IMG/VR virus record: IMGVR_UViG_3300008267_000039
Span: 1 to 64,000 of that record
Reading direction: 5' to 3' (one strand)
Source of the DNA: a virus
Length of the DNA stretch: 64,000 nucleotides
The position numbers and the translations under genes are program-made. A model generated the notes under the pieces. The model was not told where the DNA came from and ran no database searches. It worked only from the letters and a program-made list of their open reading frames with translations. This document shows positions 41,501 to 49,832 of the stretch, piece by piece (within the stretch, counting starts at the first letter, position 1; every line of letters begins with the position of its first letter).

Positions 41501-42038
41501 GGTGGCTATATTTGTTGGAATAATAAGAGGAAAGTCCCATGTAATCACTTTTGCTTCCAGACACATACAGATTGATCGTATAATTGTTATCTTTTAAAAA
41601 TTCTTCGTTTTGCCAAGAATTGTATCTTGTGACAATTATTTGATTGCTTGGTTTTCCGGAGGGAAGGAAATAAGAATTTCCGTCAGGATTGAGGGGGTGT
41701 AGATATACGTAATCTGGAAAAATATTCGATGCCGTTAAAGTTTCTTCCAAAGATATAATATAAGATTCTCCGTTTTTATCAAAAATCGTTGCACTTACAT
41801 TGTAAAGATCTGGAAACTTGTAAAAATGTTTAGCGGATGCTCCCGTGTATGTTGTACCATCTCCGAAATCCCAAACTACAACATCATTTGAATAAAAGGA
41901 TCTATTTGTGAAATTTCCACTCCAGCTTAGTGAAAAATAAAAACTAGTGGCATCAACGGTATACGATTCAAAAGACTCCGGAGCCTTTATATCATCAAAT
42001 ACTTTGCAAATTATTTTTACATCCGATGCGGAGATCAT
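38547..42038 (-). CDS. PKD + NHL-propeller baseplate protein (1163 aa)
   Basis: Residues ~35-95 (DVVVWDFGDGTTYTGASAKH, FYKFPDLYNVSATIFDKNGE) form a PKD Ig-like domain. Residues ~530-860 form an NHL/YncE-type propeller (NRVFILDADNERIFKTDVDG, NNVYIAYTHPLSNFICKFKN, QNVYVLHKTNTISKINSVTK, GELWVVNNVDGLLYF). The C-terminal ~250 residues (SICHKRLFGTPNSYNRNFAL) probably anchor it to the baseplate. It starts 1-2 nt after the gp6 stop, so gp6, this protein and gp25 share a transcript. Confidence 0.65.
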   Translation of the reverse strand: MISASDVKIICKVFDDIKAPESFESYTVDATSFYFSLSWSGNFTNRSFYSNDVVVWDFGDGTTYTGASAKHFYKFPDLYNVSATIFDKNGESYIISLEETLTASNIFPDYVYLHPLNPDGNSYFLPSGKPSNQIIVTRYNSWQNEEFLKDNNYTINLYVSGSKSDYMGLSSYYSNKYSHLKAYHGFVNVFTNDNNYLQSKLVESTKTDSVSVYAVPYTTGPIDGDWSIKLNFHNKEVDGSSFVGSSGTNFGIDYVYFVDQKTSGNPSNEVDIIYASFDSKNFNDKDIERNNLQNIFKKLDQGYFNLPWSGQVLKSIFNSADNLRITSNGISVEGTNSTIGSLSGQILYPFDVYPIKWTKTKIPFVLTFKDSENYTVKTYDPIYNFHSGTFNNNLNDVNLKLVKYINTDLPPVELTDALFEKNNKVPQYNNSPYFAGTVKLPCESTTVAISATLKIQDTPISKNFTIYGFLAQIGLPKVKRYEKLNVFDHCATSDIEFYYDTNLSTLSETSTANMHICFSPLKYLDNNKENRVFILDADNERIFKTDVDGNIVSTMALSSMQYQPDLTLAPVPHSFLNDYGMSSPVWCATDKNGNAYVSLADATSAMKINYGTDIVSVLYRPPFENLEIYDSNDYLNYQGFAGENTIIPSCIDVDFDNNVYIAYTHPLSNFICKFKNDGTFENAIYFNSLEVPQEIIIDANKNIWVGIENINQSSSINSERDDLVYFIDGITFDKTTIRGIQGLGTMSIDSNQNVYVLHKTNTISKINSVTKVKSDYIFGSLGDQNYYIKDIGGIAVDSSGELWVVNNVDGLLYFADTNNLSLPLSGLPSEKLRDLSLRPIQNMQAVYAVLGDWTGFRWINKFIKTEIPEPRIITGLSTYFDILNPSPTVIKYGEEFDYLTQIKSYILQESLFDRKVLLDDFIGQILGKNENIEEIGKVIYEKISNFVANNSDIETCNIQQLISFADETGTDLNEYLYSYPPSIRRAIDLLSICHKRLFGTPNSYNRNFALSAYTYLENNNLGREIDINNGYFIAGQPIVTYELFSEKYQLITNTVVDSYNYGDSVPLSGVNYNWGWNLVTGTREQSGSEISQYYKFYEHVPNKTLELKDNIINFDSDFTTIAPSQSSFNDWSKFGGFMDKIISYGFYKGLKLIGDSEKATCVP

Positions 42039-42039
42039 A

Positions 42040-43872
42040 TTATTCTATGACAATGTTTCCTTTCAAAACATCATAATTACCATAATAAGGTGCCTTGAAA
42101 AAAGGAAGAATGAGTGATTGATTGATAATTTGAATATCTTCCTCTGGTGCGGAATAAACGGGATTGAAAACCATCAAGCTTAATCCATTCACATTGATCT
42201 TTTGACCATTTACGGTTCTTTCCGTAGAAAAGGATTCTATTCCGTTTATACCGAGCAAACCAGTGTTTAATGTATCAATTTGAATTGTTTTTCCAAGACT
42301 TTGATTGTCAAAGAAATTTTTAAAAACATTGACTATATTTTCAACTATCGAATTGTTGCTGATAAATGATTGGTTTCTTTTTTTGATAATTAGTTTTGTT
42401 TCAGATATAATCTCCGGATAAAGTCTTGTATTGTTTATTTCATCGGATGATGCAATGCCGATTCCAACTTCAATGTAGACCGGATCTTGAAAAACAATTT
42501 CTGACGTGAGAATCTTCAAGGGATTCAATGCATCTTTTATTCTATTTTTCAAACCAACACTCAAGAATTTATTGAAATTGGCGGTTTCATTTTGAGGAAT
42601 CTTAGGAATACAATAGCAATTCACATTGTTAAAATTACATGAATTTGAGAAATTGACTTGATTGAACAAGATGCGGCTATCCAAGTTTGGCTCGGATAAT
42701 CCGATCTCGTTCAAATATTGCAAATGACCAGATACATAGTCATTGTTGTTGACGACTTTAACATCTTGAATCAAATTTGAAAAATTGTTTTTAATGTAAT
42801 TTTCAAAATCTGTCGAATTTATAAGTCGATATTGAGTTTTGTAAGTATTTCTTGCATTGTTTTTAATGCTTTTAGAATCTTCTTGATATGTAAATTTGGA
42901 AGAAGGGAGAGAATTTGTGAAATTCAATTGAGCAGCTTCGCTTAAATTCAATATTTTTATTCCTGTCGGCCTGATTTGATTCATTATATCGGAATAAAGT
43001 TCCGTATCATAGGTGAACAATCTAGATCCGTTCAGTACATTTGGCCCAGCTTCACCATTAGGCCCATCGCTTTTTAGATAAAAAACAGAAACAAAATCAC
43101 CTTGGCTTAGTTTTTTTCCAGTAACACCGTTTCCAAATTTAATCGTATATCTTTGGTTTTCATTCAATCGTAATTCATAGGATTCCGAAAGAGGGTTTTC
43201 CAAATATAAACTATTCACGTTCTCGTATTGTTTCCAGAGATTGTTTCCGGATTTTACATAAACATGAACGTGGTTATGGTCGATCAAGTCATTGTTCCCG
43301 TCTATATCAGTGGAAACGATATTAAATTCCTCAAATTCTTCACCTGTAGCAAGATATATCGGATATTGAACAAATGAACCTTGATAAAGCAATGCGGATT
43401 CATTTAGGTCATTCAATACTTCAATTCCGCTTGTTGATTTGGAGAATGTAATGTCTTCTGTGAATGAATAATTAACATCATTTATTGCAAAATATGCATA
43501 TCTTGGAATTGTGTAAATTCCTTGGGATAAAACATCGCTTGCAACAGCTGAGAATGAAACAACGGATGTTTGGATACCAATCGGATTATAGTTGAGAACT
43601 TTAACAATTCTATTCACATTCTCATAAAGTTGGGCATTTGTGAAGGATGCTTCATTTGCTGTCCTGTTCAAATAAAATAGAAGAACATGGTAGCTGTATG
43701 CGATGACATCTAGTAAGCTATTGAAGTTGGAGCCTTCAAATATTTGATCGGTGAAAACTCCACCATCAATTAACCTTTGTTGCATCAGGGTTTTAAGCGA
43801 AGTAGCATCAAATGCCGCATAGCTATTGAATGATAAAGGAAAATTTTGATTTGTTATTTCGTTGTCAGCCAT
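42040..43872 (-). CDS. 6: Baseplate wedge protein gp6 (baseplate J-like)
   Basis: 610 aa. The segment NFNSLLDVIAYSYHVLLFYL, followed by NRTANEASFTNAQLYENVNR and NYNPIGIQTSVVSFS, is the diagnostic start of T4 gp6 and its relatives. Later QRYTIKFGNGVTGKKLSQGD and YLKSDGPNGEAGPNVL fit the family core. gp6 forms the wedge ring of the baseplate with gp53 and gp25. The order gp25-gp6 in one transcript is as in other T4-superfamily phages. Confidence 0.9.
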   Translation of the reverse strand: MADNEITNQNFPLSFNSYAAFDATSLKTLMQQRLIDGGVFTDQIFEGSNFNSLLDVIAYSYHVLLFYLNRTANEASFTNAQLYENVNRIVKVLNYNPIGIQTSVVSFSAVASDVLSQGIYTIPRYAYFAINDVNYSFTEDITFSKSTSGIEVLNDLNESALLYQGSFVQYPIYLATGEEFEEFNIVSTDIDGNNDLIDHNHVHVYVKSGNNLWKQYENVNSLYLENPLSESYELRLNENQRYTIKFGNGVTGKKLSQGDFVSVFYLKSDGPNGEAGPNVLNGSRLFTYDTELYSDIMNQIRPTGIKILNLSEAAQLNFTNSLPSSKFTYQEDSKSIKNNARNTYKTQYRLINSTDFENYIKNNFSNLIQDVKVVNNNDYVSGHLQYLNEIGLSEPNLDSRILFNQVNFSNSCNFNNVNCYCIPKIPQNETANFNKFLSVGLKNRIKDALNPLKILTSEIVFQDPVYIEVGIGIASSDEINNTRLYPEIISETKLIIKKRNQSFISNNSIVENIVNVFKNFFDNQSLGKTIQIDTLNTGLLGINGIESFSTERTVNGQKINVNGLSLMVFNPVYSAPEEDIQIINQSLILPFFKAPYYGNYDVLKGNIVIE

Positions 43873-43873
43873 A

Positions 43874-44347
43874 TTAGTTAAAATAGTATCCAGATTCAGC
43901 CAAAGTTCCCTTTACCTGCAATCCTTTAATATTTAATGAGGGAACCGATAAAAACAGGTCTATTGTGTATTGTTGATTATCATAATCCGTTGTTATGTTT
44001 ATATTGTCCACGGTCACTCTCGGTTCAAACTTTGTAATTCCTTTAATAATTGTATCTCCAAGCATTCTCGCATTTTCTGCGGTAATTCCTGTAAAAAGAT
44101 AATATAGAAGATTTAAACCAAATATGGGATTAAGAATTTTTTGGCCAGGTATCGTAGTGAAAATATTAAAAATACTGTTTTTTATTGCCGCCACATCGTA
44201 ATCGACAACAATATCTCTTTGCTCCTTGAAATTATTTAAAGGGTTTGTTTTCGTGTAATCTATCGTCAAATCCACCTCTAGATCTTTATATGTATAATCC
44301 CTTTCTTTTGGGAACTTGTTGAGTTCTGTGATTACAATGGATGCCAT
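43874..44347 (-). CDS. 25: Baseplate wedge protein gp25
   Basis: 157 aa. NSIFNIFTTIPGQKILNPIF, then GLNLLYYLFTGITAENARML and ITKFEPRVTVDNINI (with the conserved EPR motif) identify the gp25/lysozyme-like sheath initiator fold. It joins the wedge to the first sheath ring. It starts the wedge transcript, 1-2 nt before gp6. Confidence 0.9.
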   Translation of the reverse strand: MASIVITELNKFPKERDYTYKDLEVDLTIDYTKTNPLNNFKEQRDIVVDYDVAAIKNSIFNIFTTIPGQKILNPIFGLNLLYYLFTGITAENARMLGDTIIKGITKFEPRVTVDNINITTDYDNQQYTIDLFLSVPSLNIKGLQVKGTLAESGYYFN

Positions 44348-44351
44348 AGAA

Positions 44352-44360
44352 ATATTTATG
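44352..44360 (-). promoter_or_regulatory. T4-type late promoter
   Basis: CATAAATAT, 4 nt before the gp25 ATG. Confidence 0.65.
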
Positions 44361-44388
44361 GAAAAATATCGAAATCGTCAACGCTAAA

Positions 44389-44397
44389 TATAAATAA
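44389..44397 (+). promoter_or_regulatory. Perfect T4 late promoter
   Basis: TATAAATAA, 8 nt before the ATG at 44406; a CTAAATAT overlaps at 44384. Confidence 0.7.
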
Positions 44398-44405
44398 TTG
44401 TAATC

Positions 44406-45023
44406 ATGGGTAAATTCACAAAATTATACGAGTCCGCAATTCAACGTTTCACCAGAGGTGGATTGCTTGTTGGTGATTTGGTAAAAATCAAAGAAGGAGC
44501 ATATGGTGATGATTTCTTTAAGAAACAAAGTGGAAATTATGTTGAAAAGCTGAAAAGTTTCGCCAATAGCGGACTTAATATCAGAGTTTCCAGCATTAAG
44601 ACCGTGCGCCCCTCCTACCAGCCTGGTAACGTCTACAACGAGGGCGGTGAGTTTATCGTGGATATTGTGCTAGAGAAGGCACCGGGTCTCTATTATGACT
44701 TCATCACCGTTCCAATGCACATCTTGGAACACATCGACACTGGTGTAAATCTTGCACCAGTTCCAGATGCCCTCCGTTACGATGACAGATCATCAACAGA
44801 TGTAAATGAACTTGGTTTGGCTAAAAAGGGTGCAGAAACCATTCTAGATCCATATCGTCAAACCAGAACCGCTGATTTTGGAGACGGTAAAGATACAAAA
44901 ACACGCACAGAACTTGGAATGGACAATATCAAAATCCCATCTAAGCCTTCTGAAGACGCTAAAAGCCCCTCAGTTTATTCTCCGCAAAAGGACTATACCA
45001 AGAATTATCTTCCTAAAAAGTAA
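44406..45023 (+). CDS. Virion-associated protein with possible targeting N-terminus (205 aa)
   Basis: MGKFTKLYESAIQRFTRGGL resembles the shared signal with an LYE|S site. Residues ~19-105 (GLLVGDLVKIKEGAYGDDFF, FIVDIVLEKAPGLYYDFITV) look like an SH3/KOW-type barrel. The C-terminal 90 residues are polar and disordered. Similar proteins occur in marine T4-like phages without known function. Codon use is more GC-rich than its neighbours around 44600-44760. Confidence 0.55.
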   Translation: MGKFTKLYESAIQRFTRGGLLVGDLVKIKEGAYGDDFFKKQSGNYVEKLKSFANSGLNIRVSSIKTVRPSYQPGNVYNEGGEFIVDIVLEKAPGLYYDFITVPMHILEHIDTGVNLAPVPDALRYDDRSSTDVNELGLAKKGAETILDPYRQTRTADFGDGKDTKTRTELGMDNIKIPSKPSEDAKSPSVYSPQKDYTKNYLPKK

Positions 45024-45024
45024 T

Positions 45025-45963
45025 TTAGTTTTCTAAAATTCCACCAAGGGCTAGAATCAAACAATAAAAGTTGATCTCTTGGTCAACGACAAATGCGGAT
45101 TTGTACATGTATTCTCCAATTGCAACAAGCCACATTTTTTTCTTTGCTTCGGTAAATGTATTGTTCGTTTGAGTATCGCAGACGACATCGAATAAACCTT
45201 TCATTAATAGAGAATAATCGCCTTTAAAATCCGTTTCATTCTCAATGATATATTTGCGGATTTCTATTTCCCTTTTCTTAAAAAGAAGTTCTAAAATCCT
45301 ATCAACGAAATTATCAACCTTGGAAATATCTGGAATCGTTAAAATGCCATTGATGCAATATTTCTGAACCTCATTGATTGTTTTCCTGATGTCGGGATAA
45401 TGTTTCTTGATCGTATGTCCCAATTTTATTCTATTGGAATCGTCCAGTTTAATGCTCTGGCTCTTTAGTATAAAGCCAATTCTTTTAACAATTAAATTAA
45501 TGGGAGCGGAAAGTTGAATCGTTTGACATCTGGATTGTAGAGGAACAATGACATTATGAATGTAGTTGGAGGTTAAGATATATCTACAATATGCTGCATT
45601 TTCCTCCATTGTATTTCTCAAGCCTCTTTGTGCTGCGGGTGAGGCTGAGTCAATTTCATCTAAAAATACAATCTTCTTTTTACCATTGAAACTTTTAGTT
45701 TTACTGAAATTTGTGATCGTGTTTCTGACTTCATCAATTCCAACTTCTGCACAATTTAAAAACAAGTCCTCTGCATCCAGTGCGGTAATTAGAATTTTAC
45801 CAGTAGTTGTTTTTCCTGTTCCAGCGTTTCCATAAAATAAAAGATTTGGAATTTCATCATTCTTGATAAAATTCTCAATAATGTTTTTATCACTTTCACA
45901 CAATACCAAATCTTCAATATGTTTAGGTCTATATTTTTCAGACCACAATCCGTTTACATCCAT
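45025..45963 (-). CDS. 44: Sliding-clamp loader ATPase, gp44-like
   Basis: 312 aa, as T4 gp44. KYRPKHIEDLVL at the start, Walker A GNAGTGKTTTGK, Walker B IVFLDEIDSA, sensor 1 LTSNY and the SRC motif LQSRCQTIQLS are all present. gp44 with gp62 loads the gp45 clamp on DNA, needed for replication and, in T4, for late transcription. It follows dUTPase by 3 nt and shares its early promoter. gp62 and gp45 are not in this window. Confidence 0.95.
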   Translation of the reverse strand: MDVNGLWSEKYRPKHIEDLVLCESDKNIIENFIKNDEIPNLLFYGNAGTGKTTTGKILITALDAEDLFLNCAEVGIDEVRNTITNFSKTKSFNGKKKIVFLDEIDSASPAAQRGLRNTMEENAAYCRYILTSNYIHNVIVPLQSRCQTIQLSAPINLIVKRIGFILKSQSIKLDDSNRIKLGHTIKKHYPDIRKTINEVQKYCINGILTIPDISKVDNFVDRILELLFKKREIEIRKYIIENETDFKGDYSLLMKGLFDVVCDTQTNNTFTEAKKKMWLVAIGEYMYKSAFVVDQEINFYCLILALGGILEN

Positions 45964-45966
45964 AAA

Positions 45967-46425
45967 TTATTTTCCCGTTGAACCGAAACCATTTGACCCC
46001 CTTTGAGTTGGAACTGTTTTTCCCCACTCGACTCCGAAGTTTGTGATAGAATATTTTACAAGAATCTGTGCCGCTCTTTCTCCCGCCTTGATGGTATAAT
46101 TTTCATTTGAGAAGTTGAATAACAAAATCCCAAGCTCACCTCGAAACCCAGCATCTACTATACCGGAAAAACAGAAAATACCATGTTTAAATGCCAATCC
46201 TGAACGAGATTCAACTTTGATCCAATATCCTTCATCCAAAAATGCCAGTTTCAATCCAACTTTTACAACTGCTGAACCTTTTGCTTCAATTGTTTGATCT
46301 TCTACTGCAAACAAGTCCCAACCCTCGTCATTTGGGTGTGCTTTTTTTGGAAGCTGGGCATTGGGATGAATCTTTTCAAATACCATTTTTGGTTGACGCA
46401 TTTCTTCTAGGATTGATTTTGTCAT
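45967..46425 (-). CDS. dut: dUTPase
   Basis: 152 aa, a trimeric dUTPase with all five motifs: DEGWDLFA, ESRSGLAFKHG, GIVDAGFRGELGI, GERAAQILV, RGSNGFGSTG. It hydrolyses dUTP to dUMP and pyrophosphate, keeping uracil out of phage DNA. It has a strong sigma70-type promoter and is co-transcribed with gp44. The MTKSILEE start even places an ILE at residues 5-7, but this is probably chance. Confidence 0.95.
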   Translation of the reverse strand: MTKSILEEMRQPKMVFEKIHPNAQLPKKAHPNDEGWDLFAVEDQTIEAKGSAVVKVGLKLAFLDEGYWIKVESRSGLAFKHGIFCFSGIVDAGFRGELGILLFNFSNENYTIKAGERAAQILVKYSITNFGVEWGKTVPTQRGSNGFGSTGK

Positions 46426-46431
46426 GCTGGA

Positions 46432-46459
46432 ATGATAGCATGGCTTTTCCGCCTGTCAA
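46432..46459 (-). promoter_or_regulatory. Sigma70-type early promoter
   Basis: Minus strand TTGACA, 16-nt spacer, TATCAT. Only 6 nt separate the -10 box from the dUTPase ATG, so the mRNA should be leaderless. Confidence 0.8.
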
Positions 46460-46461
46460 AT

Positions 46462-46469
46462 CTAAATAA
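46462..46469 (+). promoter_or_regulatory. Late promoter variant
   Basis: CTAAATAA, 8 nt before the ATG at 46478; divergent from the dUTPase promoter. Confidence 0.55.
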
Positions 46470-46477
46470 TCAAACGC

Positions 46478-46984
46478 ATGAGTAATCAACTAACGCCCTT
46501 ATCTGGATTCTTGGGTTCCAATGATTTAACTGATAAATTGAAACAAACCGTTGGAGTAATCAGTACAAAAGCGAAAGAAAACAAAATAAATCACAGTGAG
46601 GATTTGGAGGATTTTATTTTAAGAAATTCCAAGGAATTGGTTGAAGTCGGTATTGATGCGATTCACGAAATCAAAGAAACCGTAATGCTCAATCCTCAAT
46701 CTGATGAAGTTGAATCTTTGGCAGAGATTTTCAAGGGCGTATCCACTGCAATGAATATTTTAAAAGATATTCAAATCACCAAAATGAAGATCAATACGAC
46801 CAAGGAAATAAAGGAAATGGATATTCAAAGCAAGAAGCAACAATTGGAAGAAATTTCTGATACTCCAACCGGAATGAGAATGACAAGGGATGAAATCTTT
46901 AAGCTCCTAAAAGACAACGGTGATATCGTGGATGCGGAGATTATCACTCCTGCATCTTCGGGAGGAAAGGATTCCCCGCAATAG
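46478..46984 (+). CDS. 16: Terminase small subunit, gp16-like
   Basis: 168 aa (T4 gp16: 164). Central segment FILRNSKELVEVGIDAIHEI, then DEVESLAEIFKGVSTAMNIL, followed by a helical KMKINTTKEIKEMDIQSKKQ, shows the R-N...E.A.L...T..N.IL pattern and helical hairpin of T4-type small terminases. The C-terminal TRDEIFKLLKDN is typical too. It would recognise DNA and regulate gp17. It is separated from gp17 by 10 kb and is on the opposite strand, unlike T4. The 3' end overlaps a hub-region gene by 41 nt. Confidence 0.6.
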   Translation: MSNQLTPLSGFLGSNDLTDKLKQTVGVISTKAKENKINHSEDLEDFILRNSKELVEVGIDAIHEIKETVMLNPQSDEVESLAEIFKGVSTAMNILKDIQITKMKINTTKEIKEMDIQSKKQQLEEISDTPTGMRMTRDEIFKLLKDNGDIVDAEIITPASSGGKDSPQ

Positions 46985-47777
46985 GTTGCTTCACAGTTGG
47001 ACCATAAAGACTGGAATTTACAACCGTGTCTCCTACTTTTGTGGGGATTTTAATACTTGGAGCACCAGTCTGAACATTGTTCGTTGCTGGTTTGAATCTA
47101 AAGTTATCCATGACGTATTTTGCATTGTCACCCATCAGCTTTTGAATCTTGCTCATGTATTCTGTTGCAATTTTTCCCATTCTTTTTGGAAACTCATAAT
47201 CACCAACAAGAGGTTGACCATGTGATGCTGTCGGTGCAGCTACTTTTGGAATAACAGGTCCAATTGATCTGTCCTTGCATATTCTAATTCTTGCCATTTT
47301 TGAGGCATACAATGCTAGATCGGCACTATTCACGTTTTTCGGCAATGTTCCCATGTTGCAAGGGACTTTTTGATTCAATGTTCCAACTGGTGGAAGACTG
47401 TTTGGCGTGAACCAATTTAAGGAGTTAACAACCCCATTCATGCAATCAAATGCATAGTTTTTATCCAATGATTTCAGCGGACCTTGTTCAAGAACCAGTG
47501 CTTTTGCTTCAGGAGAAAGCCGATTCTTGTAAAATTTCTTAAACCAATCTTGAAATGGGGTTGGAAGTGAAGGCAATTGACCGTCCAACTTTCTAAAGAA
47601 ATTTGCAATATTTTGATTTCTTCTTGTGATGTTGGAAGTCATCGTAGTTTTAAGTTCTATGATGAGATTCAAAGTCTCTTCCCCAACGCTTTCGAATTGT
47701 TTATAAAATTCGGGAGAAACCGTTTTGGTTAAAGGGTCGATTGCCTGATAAAGTATATTTCCGTCAATTGAGTTCAT
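46944..47777 (-). CDS. Baseplate hub-region protein (277 aa)
   Basis: Not recognised by family. An all-helical first half (EETLNLIIELKTTMTSNITR) is followed by a Pro-rich second half (PVIPKVAAPTASHGQPLVGD). It overlaps the hub protein upstream by 4 nt (ATGA), so it belongs to the hub transcript. It could be a hub assembly or cap protein. Confidence 0.5.
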   Translation of the reverse strand: MNSIDGNILYQAIDPLTKTVSPEFYKQFESVGEETLNLIIELKTTMTSNITRRNQNIANFFRKLDGQLPSLPTPFQDWFKKFYKNRLSPEAKALVLEQGPLKSLDKNYAFDCMNGVVNSLNWFTPNSLPPVGTLNQKVPCNMGTLPKNVNSADLALYASKMARIRICKDRSIGPVIPKVAAPTASHGQPLVGDYEFPKRMGKIATEYMSKIQKLMGDNAKYVMDNFRFKPATNNVQTGAPSIKIPTKVGDTVVNSSLYGPTVKQPIAGNPFLPKMQE

Positions 47778-49450
47778 TTCATTCCAGCGAAGTTTTGTTT
47801 TTCAGAAGAAGAAGATTTTGTACCATATATGTGATTATAATACATACCTTTTTTAAATTCATGAATAACCATTGTTGTGAAATATTTACCTAGAAGATTC
47901 TTGTCGTGTTCATTTGACAATTGATTATCCGTTCTGTTCACATTAAAAAATGTACCGGATTTTCTCCTTGTCAATCCTTTTACTCTAAAATATATAGCAG
48001 TGTTCTTGAACACAGATGCAATAAGAGCCTTGTTTCTTCCAGAATTTAATTTTTGAAATTGTTGACCTGTTCCTAGACCGGACTGATATACGTGTTGAAC
48101 GTTTTTATTTTCTTCTCTTAATTGATTCTTTGGTAGAACATCGTACATTTGAGAGTTGGGAGAATCCGATAAATTTTTAACGTTATCTTTGAATATTGAA
48201 TTTGTTGAATTTTTGAAATTATTGGATTTTATGGAACATGTAAAAAATCCACTTGGATCGTAAGAATGTACAAAATGCGTGGATATGTCTTTTTGAACAA
48301 TATCAGCATCGGCTTTTAAGAACGAATAGTTTTCAATGATATTGTAATTCACGGCATTGAAAGAATTTGGAGAATTGGTTGAGCCAAAATTAATCGGACT
48401 TCCCAAACCAGATCCAGCTGTATCTTGTTTGCTTAGATAAAAATCCTCACTTAGGCTTCTACCTCCACCCAATCCAACAAGTCCAGCCAAACCGGATGCA
48501 ATTGCACCCAAGCCTCCCCCACTTCCTTTAAACATGGAATTTTGCAAATAAACTGTAATTGGAATAAATGTGTATTCTTCAGTATATCTCGTTTTTTTGA
48601 GAATGCATGGAACATAGTCATATCCCTTTTCACTGACATGATATTCTATCAAATATTGAAGATCATCAATTGCCTTATATCCAGCATTTGTATGGTATTC
48701 TAAGAGAGAACCACCCTTGTCCCATTCAGAAGATGCTTTGAATCCAGCGGTTGTTATCTTGTTCAAGCATTTATCTAAAAGAGCTTTAATAATATCTCCA
48801 GTATATCTCTGAAAACTATCTGTATTTTTTACTTTTTTTTCAGATGTTGTTTTATCTGATAATGTCGTTGTGGCTTGCTGCTGTGATCCCGCCGCACCAC
48901 CAGATGCACTATCTTTTATTGGAACATCCGAACTACTGAAGTGGGAATCGACTTCATTTAATAATTGATAATCAACGTCCCAGAAATACAGTCTTTTATA
49001 TTTCACGCCTTTGTCTTCGGTCATCTCTTCCTCGATTTTATATATGGAAAAAGTATATTTTAAACAAAATTCCTCTCTGTCTTGTTCCGATACAGAATTC
49101 ACGCAAGTATCGTCTTGTTTCATTTGAGGCATGATTTCCACTTGAAGATAATCTCTACCATCTCCACGGAAATTATAGGGCTTCACTTTGCTTGCACCAT
49201 CAATTCCGTTAAAACTTTCTATGACATCTTGACTGTCATTGAAAACCAAATATCCATAAGAAAAGAAATATCTCAAATCATCCACGATTTTAAATTCTTC
49301 AATAGATGCATATGTTAATCCCATTTTGGTTTCACCATTATATAGATAAACATCGAAAATATAATTGTTATCTCCTATCTGAACAACATTTCCAGACGCT
49401 CCACTTTCGTCCCCCCTTGTAAAATTTGATAAAACGCTTTTAAGACTCAT
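47774..49450 (-). CDS. Baseplate hub protein, probably gp27-like (558 aa)
   Basis: Residues ~30-190 are beta-strand pairs of the kind in tail hub proteins (NYIFDVYLYNGETKMGLTYA, YFFSYGYLVFNDSQDVI, KLYFWDVDYQLL-like strands). Later residues (GDIIKALLDKCLNKITTAGF, YLIEYHVSEKGYDYVPCILK) fit the second hub domain, and KYFTTMVIHEFKKGMYYNHI the C-terminus. A Gly-rich loop sits at ~300-325. The position between gp53 and the tube genes supports a central hub role. Confidence 0.55.
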   Translation of the reverse strand: MSLKSVLSNFTRGDESGASGNVVQIGDNNYIFDVYLYNGETKMGLTYASIEEFKIVDDLRYFFSYGYLVFNDSQDVIESFNGIDGASKVKPYNFRGDGRDYLQVEIMPQMKQDDTCVNSVSEQDREEFCLKYTFSIYKIEEEMTEDKGVKYKRLYFWDVDYQLLNEVDSHFSSSDVPIKDSASGGAAGSQQQATTTLSDKTTSEKKVKNTDSFQRYTGDIIKALLDKCLNKITTAGFKASSEWDKGGSLLEYHTNAGYKAIDDLQYLIEYHVSEKGYDYVPCILKKTRYTEEYTFIPITVYLQNSMFKGSGGGLGAIASGLAGLVGLGGGRSLSEDFYLSKQDTAGSGLGSPINFGSTNSPNSFNAVNYNIIENYSFLKADADIVQKDISTHFVHSYDPSGFFTCSIKSNNFKNSTNSIFKDNVKNLSDSPNSQMYDVLPKNQLREENKNVQHVYQSGLGTGQQFQKLNSGRNKALIASVFKNTAIYFRVKGLTRRKSGTFFNVNRTDNQLSNEHDKNLLGKYFTTMVIHEFKKGMYYNHIYGTKSSSSEKQNFAGMK

Positions 49451-49832
49451 TTTTCAATTTGGTTAAAACGGCTCTTACGAATTGAGGGTATAATATCTTC
49501 AATTTCGTTCCAGCCTGTGGAAATTCCATTGGATTGTTTATTTTATTTACAACCATCATAAGCCACCACAAATCCATTGTTCTATATTCATTGTAACTTA
49601 TAGCAGTCCAAGGCATGGATCTGTCCATTTGTATCTCATAAAAAGAAGACGGATCTAATTCGTCCAATATGTATACGGAAAAAGAAAGCAAATTGTAAAA
49701 ATATTGAGAATCTTCGGTTAAATACATTTTGAAGAAATTTTCATATTGATAATCGCTAAGTCTAGGAAGACTTAATACGTTTTTTTGGTAATCACCAATT
49801 GCTGAAATTCCATCTGTATAAGAAGTTATCAT
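49440..49832 (-). CDS. 53: Baseplate wedge gp53-like (LysM-type) protein (130 aa)
   Basis: MPWTAISYNEYRTMDLWWLM, VVNKINNPMEF and GTKLKILYP follow the 'W..IS...Y....LWWL....N.I.NP......G..LKI..P' pattern of gp53 and LysM-type wedge proteins. It links wedge to hub. It overlaps the hub gene by 11 nt and is overlapped by the upstream gene by 4 nt. Confidence 0.7.
   Translation of the reverse strand: MITSYTDGISAIGDYQKNVLSLPRLSDYQYENFFKMYLTEDSQYFYNLLSFSVYILDELDPSSFYEIQMDRSMPWTAISYNEYRTMDLWWLMMVVNKINNPMEFPQAGTKLKILYPQFVRAVLTKLKNES

Noticed and set aside
45967-46425. dUTPase as a targeted cargo protein because of its MTKSILEE start
   Set aside because: The tripeptide lies only 5-7 residues from the start, no aromatic (F/Y) helix precedes it, and the gene is early.
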